Assembly (NCBI GenBank): GCA_007922305.1
Contig: ML677326.1
Coordinates: 56,352,785 to 56,416,784, forward strand
DNA: 64,000 nucleotides
Direction of reading: 5' to 3'
Source: Dermatemys mawii
Taxonomy: Eukaryota; Chordata; Testudines; Dermatemydidae
Positions 33,831 to 45,086 of the stretch are shown piece by piece. The notes beneath the pieces were generated by a model. The model was not told where the DNA came from and ran no database searches. It saw only the letters and a program-made list of their open reading frames with translations. Positions within the stretch are counted from its first letter, which is position 1. Each line of letters begins with the position of its first letter. A program made the translations under genes and the position numbers.

Positions 33831-34703
33831 AAGCTGAAAAATATGAAAGCTGGATCCAGCAAAGCACTTTATCTCTACTCCAAGCACATGAGTAATCCCA
33901 TTGGCTTCAACTGTTTGCTGGACCCTGGCCTTAGATTATTACAATCATCCACTCATTCAATTGATATAAATCGGATAGGATTAGAGGGTGTCCTGTTTCC
34001 TTTCAGACGAGGTGAGTTACAAAGGAAGGGAATGTACTTGTACCTTGCCTATTCATTCCCTTTCTTGATATTGCTGAAATCAGGAGAAAGAATTTAAAGC
34101 CAAAATTTTTAAAAGGTATCTAAAGATGTAAATAGCTGCCAAAGGGGATTTCAAAAGCATCTAAAAACTAATTCCCAAAGGAAAATGCAGATATTAAAAA
34201 ATAAAGATAATTAAAGTAATTCTACCATGTCATAACTAATCATTATTAATGGCTGTTGTAGTTTATTGTGTTATTGCTCCCCTTTATTCAGAGAGGGGAA
34301 AAATTCAAAATTTATGCTTTTTATCATCCTTGTAATTACTTTTCTGTCTCTTTTCCTTTTTTTGGAGGGGGGAGGGGGTTGTGTTATGAAACTAATCAGC
34401 TTGGAGCCTGATTCTGAAGTCTTTATTTTTATTCAGGCAATTAAACCCCTATTAATATTTGGTTCTTATGCAAACTGAAGAGAGAGACAAGAAATTCTAG
34501 AGCTACAACTATGCAATCAGTTCAGTTAGAATTCTAAGACTAACATATATGCATACATATTTTGGAAATGCAGATTATTAGTCTGATTTGTATACCATGT
34601 ATGGAAATTATTTTAATATAAAGCTTCATTCTGAAGGTTGAACGTGCTTGAAATCGTCCTTTTTGGCCATCTCATTAGTGAAGGACTACGGAGGGTATGG
34701 AGA
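33831..34703. other. Mostly unannotated stretch
   Basis: A weak palindromic-repeat fragment lies at about 33850-33935 (GGATCCAGCAAAGCAC, CCATTGGCTTCAAC, TTTGCTGGACCC). Nothing else recognised. Confidence 0.4.
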
Positions 34704-34830
34704 TAGGGTGATCAGACAGCAAATGTGAAAAATTGGGACGGAGTGGGAGTGTAATAGGAACCTATATAAGAAAAAGACCCAAAAATCAGGACTGCCCCTA
34801 TAAAAAAAAATCGGGACATCTGGTCACCAC
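34704..34830. mobile_element. Short TIR element, about 127 bp
   Basis: Left TAGGGTGATCAGAC and right ATCTGGTCACCA are inverted repeats. The interior carries AAAAATTGGGACGG, CCTATATAAGAAAAAGACCC, AATCAGGACTGCCCC and AATCGGGACATC. I recognise this compact element as a common turtle repeat. Non-coding. Confidence 0.7.
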
Positions 34831-35802
34831 ACATGAAAAATATATTTCTTCTCCCCCAAAAGGAGGTATCTTTATGTCAGGAGATAAGGCCCTTGGTAAG
34901 ATTGGACAGTGTGAGGAAGCTTACACTGCCACTGCTTGTGATTGTACCTATTTTTGTAAAAGCTTAAGACTTCAGGAGAAGAGCAGAATTTACACCATCT
35001 GAGGATCTGTCCCAGTCTCTATGACTACCAATCCAGCACTAAGTACACTTAAATGAATATGTTAGGGACACCCTACCTCTGCAGAGTCCCACAAAATCTA
35101 CTTTGCTTACCTGCACTGGTGTTGTGCCACTTCTCATACTCCTGTCCGTTCCTGGATGTACCCTGAGAAATACTGTTAAAATGACAGCAAGAAATATGGA
35201 CATTACAACATCATCTCTGTTCAAAAACTCCCTTCCTCAAATGATACTTCAGCATAGCAGGCAGGATGCTCTTAGAAAAGTATGCAAAGAGTCTTCAATT
35301 TCCCCTGAATTTTGTATTTAAAGTTGTTTAACAAACTCCCAAGTAGAAATTACATCTTTTCAGACAGAGAGATGCACTTTTTGCAGTAAACTCAATACAG
35401 TCTATTGCAGTGGAATAATTAATTTTTAATCTACACCAATAGAAATGATATAATAAGAAAATAAACTTTTGATGGTCTTTACGTAGTGACACACTTGCTA
35501 AGATATCAGTTGAGGAATCAAGTATCCTGCAGTTTAGAACAGCTGCTTTTATCTAGCTAATCATTTATTTCCCATTCCTGCACATTAAATTTGTTACATG
35601 TGCATTTTCTGATCCACTATTTTTTAGAACACTGTGACTATTACACTATTTTTTAAAAAAATTCATAGTGTTTATTAAGTTAGTCCTCAGAACCATCTAG
35701 TGATATGATACAAGGGGTGTCACTATTTAGGTCTCTTAAATTTTAGTCTTAAAAATTTCTGTAGGTAGATACGTTGCCGTCACGGAGGGTCAGTCAAGAA
35801 AG
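34831..35802. other. Unannotated stretch
   Basis: No gene or repeat recognised. Confidence 0.4.
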
Positions 35803-36534
35803 GCAAGAAAATGTCAGATATCAGGAACAGCACTTTTTAGTTTTTACAGATTTATAGAAAAACTAACAAACACATTTAATTACTATTGTTATGCAAAGTT
35901 TCACCGGGTAGCAGTGTTTCTGTCTTCCAAATTAACTTTCTTAGCTAATCAGCAAATATTTAGTCTTGNNNNNNNNNNNNNNNNNNNNNNNNNNNNNNNN
36001 NNNNNNNNNNNNNNNNNNNNNNNNNNNNNNNNNNNNNNNNNNNNNNNNNNNNNNNNNNNNNNNNNNNNNNNNNNNNNNNNNNNNNNNNNNNNNNNNNNNN
36101 NNNNNNNNNNNNNNNNNNNNNNNNNNNNNNNNNNNNNNNNNNNNNNNNNNNNNNNNNNNNNNNNNNNNNNNNNNNNNNNNNNNNNNNNNNNNNNNNNNNN
36201 NNNNNNNNNNNNNNNNNNNNNNNNNNNNNNNNNNNNNNNNNNNNNNNNNNNNNNNNNNNNNNNNNNNNNNNNNNNNNNNNNNNNNNNNNNNNNNNNNNNN
36301 NNNNNNNNNNNNNNNNNNNNNNNNNNNNNNNNNNNNNNNNNNNNNNNNNNNNNNNNNNNNNNNNNNNNCAAGACTAAATATTTGCTGATTAGCTAAGAAA
36401 GTTAATTTGGAAGACTGGAACACTGCTACCCGGTGAAACTTTGCATAACAATAGTAATTAAATGTGTTTGTTAGTTTTTCTATAAATCTGTAAAAACTAA
36501 AATGTGCTGTTTCTGATATCTGACATTTTCTTGC
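35803..36534. repeat. 166-bp inverted repeat flanking an assembly gap
   Basis: Left arm 35803-35968 and right arm 36369-36534 are reverse complements, with four mismatches in 166 bases by eye (near GGAACAGCACTTTTT, and near GTTTCTGTC versus GACTGGAAC). They meet an N run on both sides at exactly mirrored positions. Outside the arms the sequences are unrelated, with no target duplication seen. It may be a real fold-back or inverted duplication, or a collapsed or misoriented contig end. Confidence 0.92.
35969..36368. other. Assembly gap (400 N)
   Basis: A run of 400 N bases. The length may be an estimate or a placeholder. Open frames drawn across it are meaningless. Confidence 0.99.
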
Positions 36535-36538
36535 ACAA

Positions 36539-36606
36539 CTGTATTGTGCTAGACACTATACAGAGATGAAGGAAGCCATGTCTTGAAGAGCTTACAATTT
36601 AAGGAA
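36539..36606 (+). repeat. Interspersed repeat fragment (ATTGTGCTAG family)
   Basis: TGTATTGTGCTAGACACTAT, GGAAGCCATGTCTTGAAG and GAGCTTACAATTTAAGG match the head block of 7380-7526. It starts within five bases of the right arm of the gap-flanking inverted repeat. Confidence 0.6.
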
Positions 36607-37803
36607 TATTTCAGTTCACTCAAAGTTTAGAGCTTCAGATTTTGTGATTGGGACAAAATCTTGTTTGAGAGCTAATTGTTTTAGGTTTGAATCAATGGCC
36701 ATTGAAGTCAGTCGAATGCTTCCTGGGACCTAATTTTGAGGCTGGCCAGCAGAGCACTGAGACAGTTACTGCTAATTTAATGTCTTCCATCTCATTCCAA
36801 TTAGCTGATAGGACAAGTAGATAAATGGTGAAAAAGAAAGGTGAGGAGGAAGACTATCAGTATAATTGTGCAGTCATGTTGTCAGTAAAAGTGCATTTTA
36901 AATTTACCCAAACATCAGGTCTTAGCAATAAGATGAGAAATAGCTCAGCAGCAAGTCCAGACAAGTGTCCTGGGTCGAGTGTTGTAATGGGGTGTGTAGA
37001 GAAATAACAACAGCTTGGAATGGACGAAAAAGCTTATCCCAGTTTTACCGCAACCTTTAAACAGCTTTACTGAAAGGTTTGTGAATCTCACCAAACCTGG
37101 CTGAAAACCCAAGCTGAATGTTGGTGTTGTAACAAAACCGGAAGCTAATTAAGTTTTGCATGGTTTTAGTGTCTTATATATTCACGCCGCTCAAGTTGTG
37201 GCATCACTTGTTAGGGGGTTTAAGAGCCATAAAAACCCAGCAGATTTACAACAGTGAGTAAACGGAGTCAGCAGAGGACTCCACTTTTAATACATTTTTG
37301 GTTTAAATGTGCTTAGCAGACTAGCACTGTGATAATCAAGTACCACGTACTAGGGCACAAACCATTTGTGGGTTGGGGGAGCAGGCTTTTAGGGCCCGCC
37401 AGCTGGGGGACATGGATGCAGCTTGCCAGACTCTGAGAAGTACACAATTATCACAGTAGCTCAGTAGCAGCAGGACATAACAGACAGTGGCTTTTCCAGT
37501 CCAGCTCATGACCACTGTTCCACACATGTAGAAGAAAGCCTGGAGAGGGAGTTTTAGAGTAATCAGACTAACAGAGCATTGAGGAGTAAAGGAGGTAGAG
37601 GAAAAACATTGTCAGACACAAGGCAGCTAAGCAGGAATGGAAAATGCTGCACAGTCTTGAAGTTGATCACAATGAGCTTGTGATTAGGTCTAGATGAAAA
37701 ACAATTCTGAGTTTTCAAAATTTGTTCTGTATCAGTATAAAAAAAATACATCAAGATATTTCAAATTTTTCCACTAAATAACAAGAAAAGCAAGAGCCCT
37801 GGT
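36607..37803. other. Unannotated stretch
   Basis: No supported gene. A GAAGTCAGTCGAATGC-type word near 36705 hints at a decayed short repeat. Confidence 0.4.
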
Positions 37804-37868
37804 ATTCAATAGCCCAGTGGTTATCGCATGCACCTGGGATGTTGGAAACCAAAAATTCAATTCTGTAC
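37804..37868 (+). repeat. tRNA-headed SINE fragment
   Basis: TAGCCCAGTGGTTATCGCAT resembles a tRNA 5' half with a pol III A box. CACCTGGGATGTTGGAAACC and AAAATTCAATTC resemble the anticodon arm and a degraded B box. I recognise this as the head of a common turtle tRNA-derived SINE. It is truncated and not a working tRNA gene. Confidence 0.6.
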
Positions 37869-39095
37869 ATGAGAAACTTTTCCTAATAAGAGTTTTGTTG
37901 AAATTGGTGTATTCCTGGGGAAAGTTTTGGTTTTGATAATTTTCTTGTCTGAAAATGACAACACTGTGTTGAAAATTTCTCAATGAGTTCTAACTTTCTA
38001 ATAGCTTTCAAAATGCCATTTGATATTTCCATGTCATATTCCATTGATGTTTCAGTTCTGTTTTCTCATTTTGAATATCATGTCAAGGGGAGTGTCCAAA
38101 ACCACTTCTGCTTCTTGTTACATGAAGAAAATAGATAACTTAATGGTATCTGTAAAAACACATTTAAAATGTAAAAGTTCCACCTTGTACTGAAACTCAG
38201 AAAAGCAAAAAAATTAAGAGGTTAAGATGCCATTCTGACCTAAACCTATTGTGTTTGAGTACTAAAAATATTAGGATATGTTCTGAAACTCCCTGATCAA
38301 GGTGTGTTCAGGCTGCCATGGTTAAACACAAGCTGAATGAAGTATGAGTTGTGCTCTGAAATCCCTTTTTGTGTGGGTTTCCTTAATTGTCATAACTTTA
38401 TTTTACCACAGCAGAATTTTACATACAAAAATCTCACAAGATCTAAAGAAAACTCTTGTGGCTGCAACAAAATACCAGGTATCTGCTTTTAACTGAGAAA
38501 TATGCCATCTATCTTTGAATGCTTAAGCACAATGTGTCAGTGAGCTCATGCCTTTTTCATTCTGCTCTAAAAAACAGTCCACACTCTATGCAGAATCCAA
38601 ACACCTCCAAACTGGAGTTTTTTTCCTTAACACAAAAATTAATGAAATAAAAAGGTTTGGCTTAAACTTTCTTCCTCACGCATAGTTGCTGCTAGGTTCC
38701 TTCCTCCAGTGTACTCAGTCCACACCTTTGATTCTCTTTCTAGGGAGATACTCCCTCTTTTCATATATTTAGGAGGCCTTAGTGAATGAATCAGAGCTTC
38801 CTTCAGATTTCTGAGCCTGTTACAAGAGCACTTCAAGAAACTGGTTAATTGGATGTCTTGTTGTGCTTAGCTATTGAAGATTGTAATATACATTTCATTC
38901 TGAATCTCCTTTGCATTCATGATTTTCTGTCAGTCTAAAAATGTGACTGTGCAAAATTTCCTTTTTTGTAGGCACTAGTTTGAGTCTAATTTTCCACTGC
39001 CAGCCATCTAGACCTGTGCTAATAGGGCAATGTGACTATAGAACACTAATGTTAGTCTCAGATGTAAGAGGTTGTACTAGAGAATCAGGTCCATT
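37869..39095. other. Unannotated stretch
   Basis: No gene or repeat recognised. Confidence 0.4.
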
Positions 39096-39188
39096 GAATC
39101 AAATTCAATTTCAATATAACCTCATTGACTTCAACAGAATCAAATACAGCTAATGTCAATGGAGTTACACCAGGGATGAATTTGATGC
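39096..39188. mobile_element. Palindromic MITE, 93 bp
   Basis: Left AATCAAATTCAATTTC and right CAGGGATGAATTTGATGC are inverted, and the inner AACCTCATTGACTTCAAC pairs with GCTAATGTCAATGGAGTT. Non-coding. Confidence 0.65.
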
Positions 39189-40203
39189 AGCACCTTTGTT
39201 CTGCAAACAGTAATTCAATGCATGGATTAAAATGCAGTAGCACGGCATCTGCTCTAGTTTACCATCTATAAATATAAGTCCAAGTAGACAAATATTTTAG
39301 TTCATGGACTGAAATTAATTGAGAAATAAATTAGTCAGACATTAGCAGTGAGCCTGAATACATAAAACGTTAGGAATATTTTGAGCAATCAAAACCACCA
39401 TACATGTTCAATAGCTCACTTGGTATAAATAGAAATCCACTATTTTTAAAAAAGGGCAAAGGAACTAATGTTTTCACTCCCATTAGTGTTTATTGCTCTT
39501 CTATACAATCAATTTTTAAAGATCCTGGGCAAAAATACAAAAATCTTTTAAAACATCCAGATGGATCCTTTGTTTCAGATTTTCATTACTAAAAACAGCC
39601 AAACAAGTTTTCTTCAAGAATTGTTGGCTGAATCTTTACGTGGACAAAAAGCAAAATTATAGACAAGTCCCTTAACTGGTCTGTCAACCAGTGAGTGTAC
39701 TTGCAAGTAAGAAAAAGTTATTTATTTCAAAAATCAATAGGATGAGAGGATGCATTCACACACATTTTTGGTAGCAATCACATATACATTGCATAGTCAC
39801 AAGCATAATCATGCACAGTGTGTGCATCCAAGACACTCATTGATTACAGTGACAAAGCTCAGGCCCTATACCTATCTTGTGATTTTCAAAGAACATTAGA
39901 ATGCATCCAGTTCTCTCAGATTTAGTTTCATTTTCATTAAATAGAAGAAACTAGCATCTGTATTCTCCCTTACCCCCAGCTATTTTCTGCTTCCCAGGAC
40001 TCCTGCATGGCTTCAGAATATGAGAAAATCAAACACTGCTTAAAGCTACCTTCCACCCGCTTCATCCCTGCCCAGAGAACTGAGCAATAGAGTCAGGCCC
40101 AATGGCGTCTGAACAATACACATTCCACAAAGAGATGTTTTCCCCCCTCACTTCAAAAGTAGGTGAGCTTATGCACTCACTGCAGAGGAGTTACACTGGG
40201 GGA
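39189..40203. other. Unannotated stretch
   Basis: No gene or repeat recognised. Confidence 0.4.
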
Positions 40204-40300
40204 AAGAAAAAGAGGAGTACTCGAGGCACCTTAGAGACTAACCAACTCATTTCAGCACCGTGGGCTATAGCCCACTTCACCGGATGCATCGAATGGAACA
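40204..40300 (+). repeat. Interspersed repeat fragment (same family as 9859-10050)
   Basis: AGAAAAAGAGGAGTACTCGA, GGCACCTTAGAGACTAACCA, then GGGCTATAGCCCACTTCACC and GGATGCATCGAATGG. This is the single-arm version of the fold-back at 9859-10050. It is characteristic of turtle genomes. Confidence 0.75.
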
Positions 40301-43300
40301 CACTACAGAAGTAAGATGCATTTATATACACAGAAAGCAAAAAAAGTTGGAAATTACCATACCAATTATCAGAGGCTCTTTAATTTGGATGAGCCATTAT
40401 CAGCAAGAGAAAAGTCTCTCTTTCTGTGGCATTTCTGCAGCTTTTTTCCCTTTCCCACACCATACATTTCTCCCTCTCTCTAAAATTTGATATAAAATTA
40501 GTCAGGATTAAAATACACTTCATGCATGAATTGCCTCTATGTTTGTGTATCTGTAGAAAACAAATGTATTGACTCATTCTCCTTATAATAGCAACAGTAA
40601 ATTACTGTTTTCACTGAGCCTGTCGCACAAAGGTTGCACATGATGTAATTTTCCCCACTGCTGTTCAAGGTCCTGGTTATCGGCTTTTCTTAATCTTACA
40701 CAGATTTGAAAATGCTCTCTCATATTGCTTTACCTAAACCTTGATCCTCATAACATTAATACATTTAATGTCTTTTCATGAACTGAGCTTCAACAGACCA
40801 GGACATTTCAGAATCTGTACACTATTCGAGTCCACTCAATTAATGTTTTGGGCAAATAAATTGCTGCATATGGATTGCCTGAGTAATGTTCAATATGAGT
40901 ATTCCCTTGACATTTGATATTTGTGTTGCAATATTTGAGATGTGATTGGCCACACGATATTCCCTGACAGACTTCCAAGGCATTGCATGAGCTCATTGGG
41001 TGCAACTCTTCACACAAATACACATTTCCACAAGTTTTATTCACCCATACTCGTCGTCATTTCTCCAAATTTCTCTGATTATGATAAATCCTGCCATGGA
41101 TTTTTCCATTGACTATAATCATGACTCCACTCACTCTGCACAAATTGTTCCCCTAAAATAGTATGATATAGATATGTGTTCATTGCAGTTGTGCATGCAC
41201 CAATGAGGCATATTTGCCATGGCTGCATACGTCTACGTCCGTACACAGTGGCATCTCTATGCTTGCACAAACTTATTTTACATTTTAGACAAGTGCATAT
41301 GATGTTGAAAGTTGTGCAAATTACCCCCATATATTTGATTTCTTGTCCAATTTTATAGAATTTAGAATTTTATAGCTCAGGTCTAAGCCATTTGAAAGCA
41401 GAGGCTTATTGTAGCAATAGAGTCACAAATGTATTCTCATAGTGGCTTTGATCATCCTTCCTTGCAGTACAAGGCTGAAGATGAAAATCATCTGATCTAA
41501 TTGCCACACCTCCCCTTTTAGACTGGATTGTTCTAATTAACAAATCAATCCAACCAGTAGGTCTGGCAATTTTAACCAAGTAATTCCGTAGAAGTAACAG
41601 TGGGCGGTTTCCCCTTATAGCACTAGTCACAAAGAAACAAGGAAAGAAACCACAGAGGCTGCATCAGTTGCTCTTTAAAATACTGGTTTGCATCCATCTC
41701 ATTTTTAATGGGTGAAAATAATGACAATACTATGAATTTTTATGAACTGGAGAAAAATAAACGATGTTATAGTTCAACAGAAAAGGAGTGCCAGCATTTG
41801 AAATTGCTCTGCAATTTAATGAGAAGCTTCTAATCTACAGAAGATTTAAAAATATATATATTTAGGAAGTTTTAACAAGTTTACAAATCCTGGCCATGTA
41901 AATATCAGAACCAAATTCATTTTAGACACAGTATAATTGCCTGCCTCTTTAAAAAAAACCTGGGTATTAGAATCTGCTGTACTGCATATTCCCTGTTCTG
42001 CAGAATTAATAAAGATGATTCTCCATCAGCTGCAATGGCCCTCTGAGGCAAGGTATGTAAGCAAGTGCATATAAACACCTGTCTGCCTGAAGAGAAAAAA
42101 AAAGAATTCCTGTAACAAGAAGAGAGAGAAGAAAGCAAAGCCAGATACAAGCCCCAGAAGACTGCACTTTGCAGCCATTTGTCAGCAGTTTCAGTCACCT
42201 GCAATCTCAGTAGCAGAGCCTTGTTATTGCAATTCAGTAGGTAGCCAGTAATAAGAAATGTCATGGAAACACAAAAGGTGACCTTTCAAGAATATTTTAA
42301 ATTATAACACCAGTCATTAATTTTGTTGGGAAACTTATTAATAGCTGCATAGTCATTGGGATAAAATATCAAGCAGTGTTTTATGAAAGTTTATTCTTTG
42401 ATGAATTAGTTAAAATCAATATACCATGCAAAAAGAGACAAATGGATCAACATCACTGATTATGGGGCATGCTGATCTAACGTGTTATTAACCCACAGAT
42501 TTATTAGTCTGATTTGAGCCACTATCTGCTTCTCTCATAGTGAGTGAGAACTTTAATTACAAGCCTAGAAATCAGGCACACTGCCTGTTTATCTTTTGTT
42601 TTTCTTTTTGATACAATGCTGCCCCCCTCTGGAAACACACACCTCAGATCCATTGCCGTTTACAGTATTTAAACTTCAGACCTAGCAGGCCGGATTCTGT
42701 GGAGCCCACTAATATATATTTTTAACCTTCAGAAATACTATCTTCTGCTATATCACTGTGAAAACATACTTAATGGGTATCAAATAGCTTTTGAGTCAAA
42801 TTATATACAAAAGTGTTTAGAACCTTGAAATCTGAAAGACAAGTATTCTTGTATAACATACATTGCTTAAGTGCAATGTTGATAGATGTTTTGCTCTTAA
42901 TATGCAAGTTGCATTACAATTTGGAAATATTTTTCAGTTTGAACAGACATGAATGCTATGTACACATACATGTCTTTCAGCAAAGAGCTTTTGTGTCACA
43001 AGGTTGGAATATAATTATGAAATGTGCAGACAGGCATATATGCCACTGTATTTACCTAGAATACAAAAATGAAGTGTGATGGGTACATTACACTACATGC
43101 ATCTTTTCTGAATTATTTTATGATGCATATATTTATCATTACAGGCCACCAAATGTAATGAACACAGTCACTAAAGTTGCTCATATTTTATATAGTGCAG
43201 TGTTACTCATGTGCAAAATTAAATTAAATACTATTTTAATCAATAAGTAAGACAATTAAAAGGAATAGCCAGTATGACTATTTACTACAGTGATCTGGCA

Positions 43301-44794
43301 AATATGTATTAGAAGCATCAATTAACAGCAGACATGAGCGTATGAATCGTGATCATATTTTTCCAGTCAGAATATGCACTTTTCTTTTTTATAAACTGTA
43401 AGAGACATATGATCTGGAGCATTCATTGGTATATAGATTGGAGTCTTCAAAAGGGTCTCCACCAAATGTGGGTTTTAGGTAACATGCTTCAAAACCAGCA
43501 TCTTTTCCAGGCAAAATTCAGTATATATTTGTGGCAGCAGAAGAGGCTTTCAAGGGCTGTAGTCTGAACAAAGCAAACCACCAGTGCACTATGCAAGACT
43601 GAGGAACATGGAACAGGAGCAGAAATTAATATTGATCAGAACAGTCAGCATCAGCACGTCTACAGGATAGGAAACGCCACCTATCCTGACTTTTCATCGC
43701 TTAACTGGAAATACCGGTTGTGACTATACATCTGTGCTCACCATGTTGATCACCAGGAACAGTCTTATGTAATACGAAGGGTTACCTAAACACCTCTCAG
43801 TTGTACCTCCTTTCATCAGGAACCTAACCTAGGGAAACCTTTCTATTCACAAAAACAACCAACTCTCCTCTCTAAAAATACTACTTGTAAAGCTAAACAA
43901 GTAGGTTTAATCCTTTTGCCATCTACTTCAAAGGGAGAATTTCTAATAGCCCAGATTCTCCCCAGTGTCCAAATTCCACTCAATGTAGGGAAGTGGGGAA
44001 AGCTTTCAGGGTGATGATTAAGGCTCTGATTCTGAAAGATGATCTATGCTAATCCTGGAATTATATAGACGAGCCTATAGGGACTGCTGTAATTTATGCC
44101 ATTTATATATGGTCCCTATGCATCATGTGGACAGTAATGAAGCTGAGATCATTTTGGGGAATTTAGCCCATTGACTTCAATAGGAGCAGGAGAAAGTCTG
44201 CAAAAACTAAGGTCTATTAGGGAACAATCCTTCAGAACCATCTGCATAATGTATGTGGCCTGACTGATGCTTTGTGCCTTTCATAACTGTAATGTGGTTT
44301 CATCAGTTCACAGAAGCAATGGAGAAAATCACGAGATGTGAATTCTTAACACCTGTTAAATCAATCCAAGTGCATTGTGTAACACTGGGCATATGTGATT
44401 TTCCACTTGCATGACAAAAAAACTACATGACTGATGTTTTCAGAAAACTGATTAATTGATACTGCTCTGTCTGTGTGTGTGAGGAGCGATCCAGAAAGGA
44501 GAGAAGAGAGCAATGGGCATATTATTTAGCAAGTACAGAATCATAGAGCTGTATCTTGTGAAAGCCATAAATAGATCGGTGCTCAGCTAGACAAATGCAG
44601 ACATGCAAAGTATTTATGGCCTAGTTATTACCACAATCAAGACCATGTCCCAAATTAATATGGATATGGAAAGCCTTTCATATAAAGAGACGTGAGACTT
44701 GGAGGGTTTAATCTGATGTATCGTCTACATATTCCACTGTATGCATTTATTGAACGTATTTCTGGCTTATGCAGCTTTTCCCACTCATATACAC
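40301..44794. other. Long mostly unannotated stretch
   Basis: No supported gene. Frames up to 115 codons (41917-42264, minus) have no recognisable domain. A CATTGACTTCAATAGGAGC word at 44169-44187 is a decayed palindromic repeat. 42240-42480 is repeat-free and AT-rich. Confidence 0.4.
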
Positions 44795-45086
44795 TGCGGC
44801 TAGTTTTACACTGTGTGGATGGGGGGACGACCTAAGATACGCAACTTCAGCTACGCAAATAGCATAGCTGAAGTCGACATATATTAGGTTGACTTACCTG
44901 GGCATCCTCACAGTGGCGAGTCGACCGCTGCCACTCCCCTGCCAACTGCGCTTCCGCCTCTCATGGCGGTGGAGTTCCGAGTCGATGGGGAGAGCGTTTG
45001 GGGATCGATTTATCGCATCTACACTAGACACGATAAATTGATCTCTGATAGATCACTACCCGCTGATCCAGTGTAGACTTACCCTG
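44795..45086. mobile_element. Harbinger-like MITE, about 290 bp
   Basis: Right end GTGTAGACTTACCCTGA is mirrored by TAGTTTTACACTGTGTGG on the left. Inside, GCTACGCAAATAGCATAGC and GATCGATTTATCGC / GATAAATTGATC are local palindromes, and GTCGAC/GAGTCGA words recur. CpG content is higher than in the flanks. Non-coding. The left boundary is approximate. Confidence 0.68.

Noticed and set aside
35914..36423. 140-160 codon frames across the N gap on both strands
   Set aside because: Almost all residues are unknown because of the Ns. The mirrored ends only reflect the inverted repeat.
37804..37868. Functional tRNA gene
   Set aside because: Only the head resembles a tRNA. The B-box region is degraded and no full cloverleaf can be drawn. 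Better explained as a SINE remnant.
41917..42264. 115-codon minus-strand frame
   Set aside because: No domain, biased composition and no splice or promoter context. Consistent with chance in AT-rich DNA.
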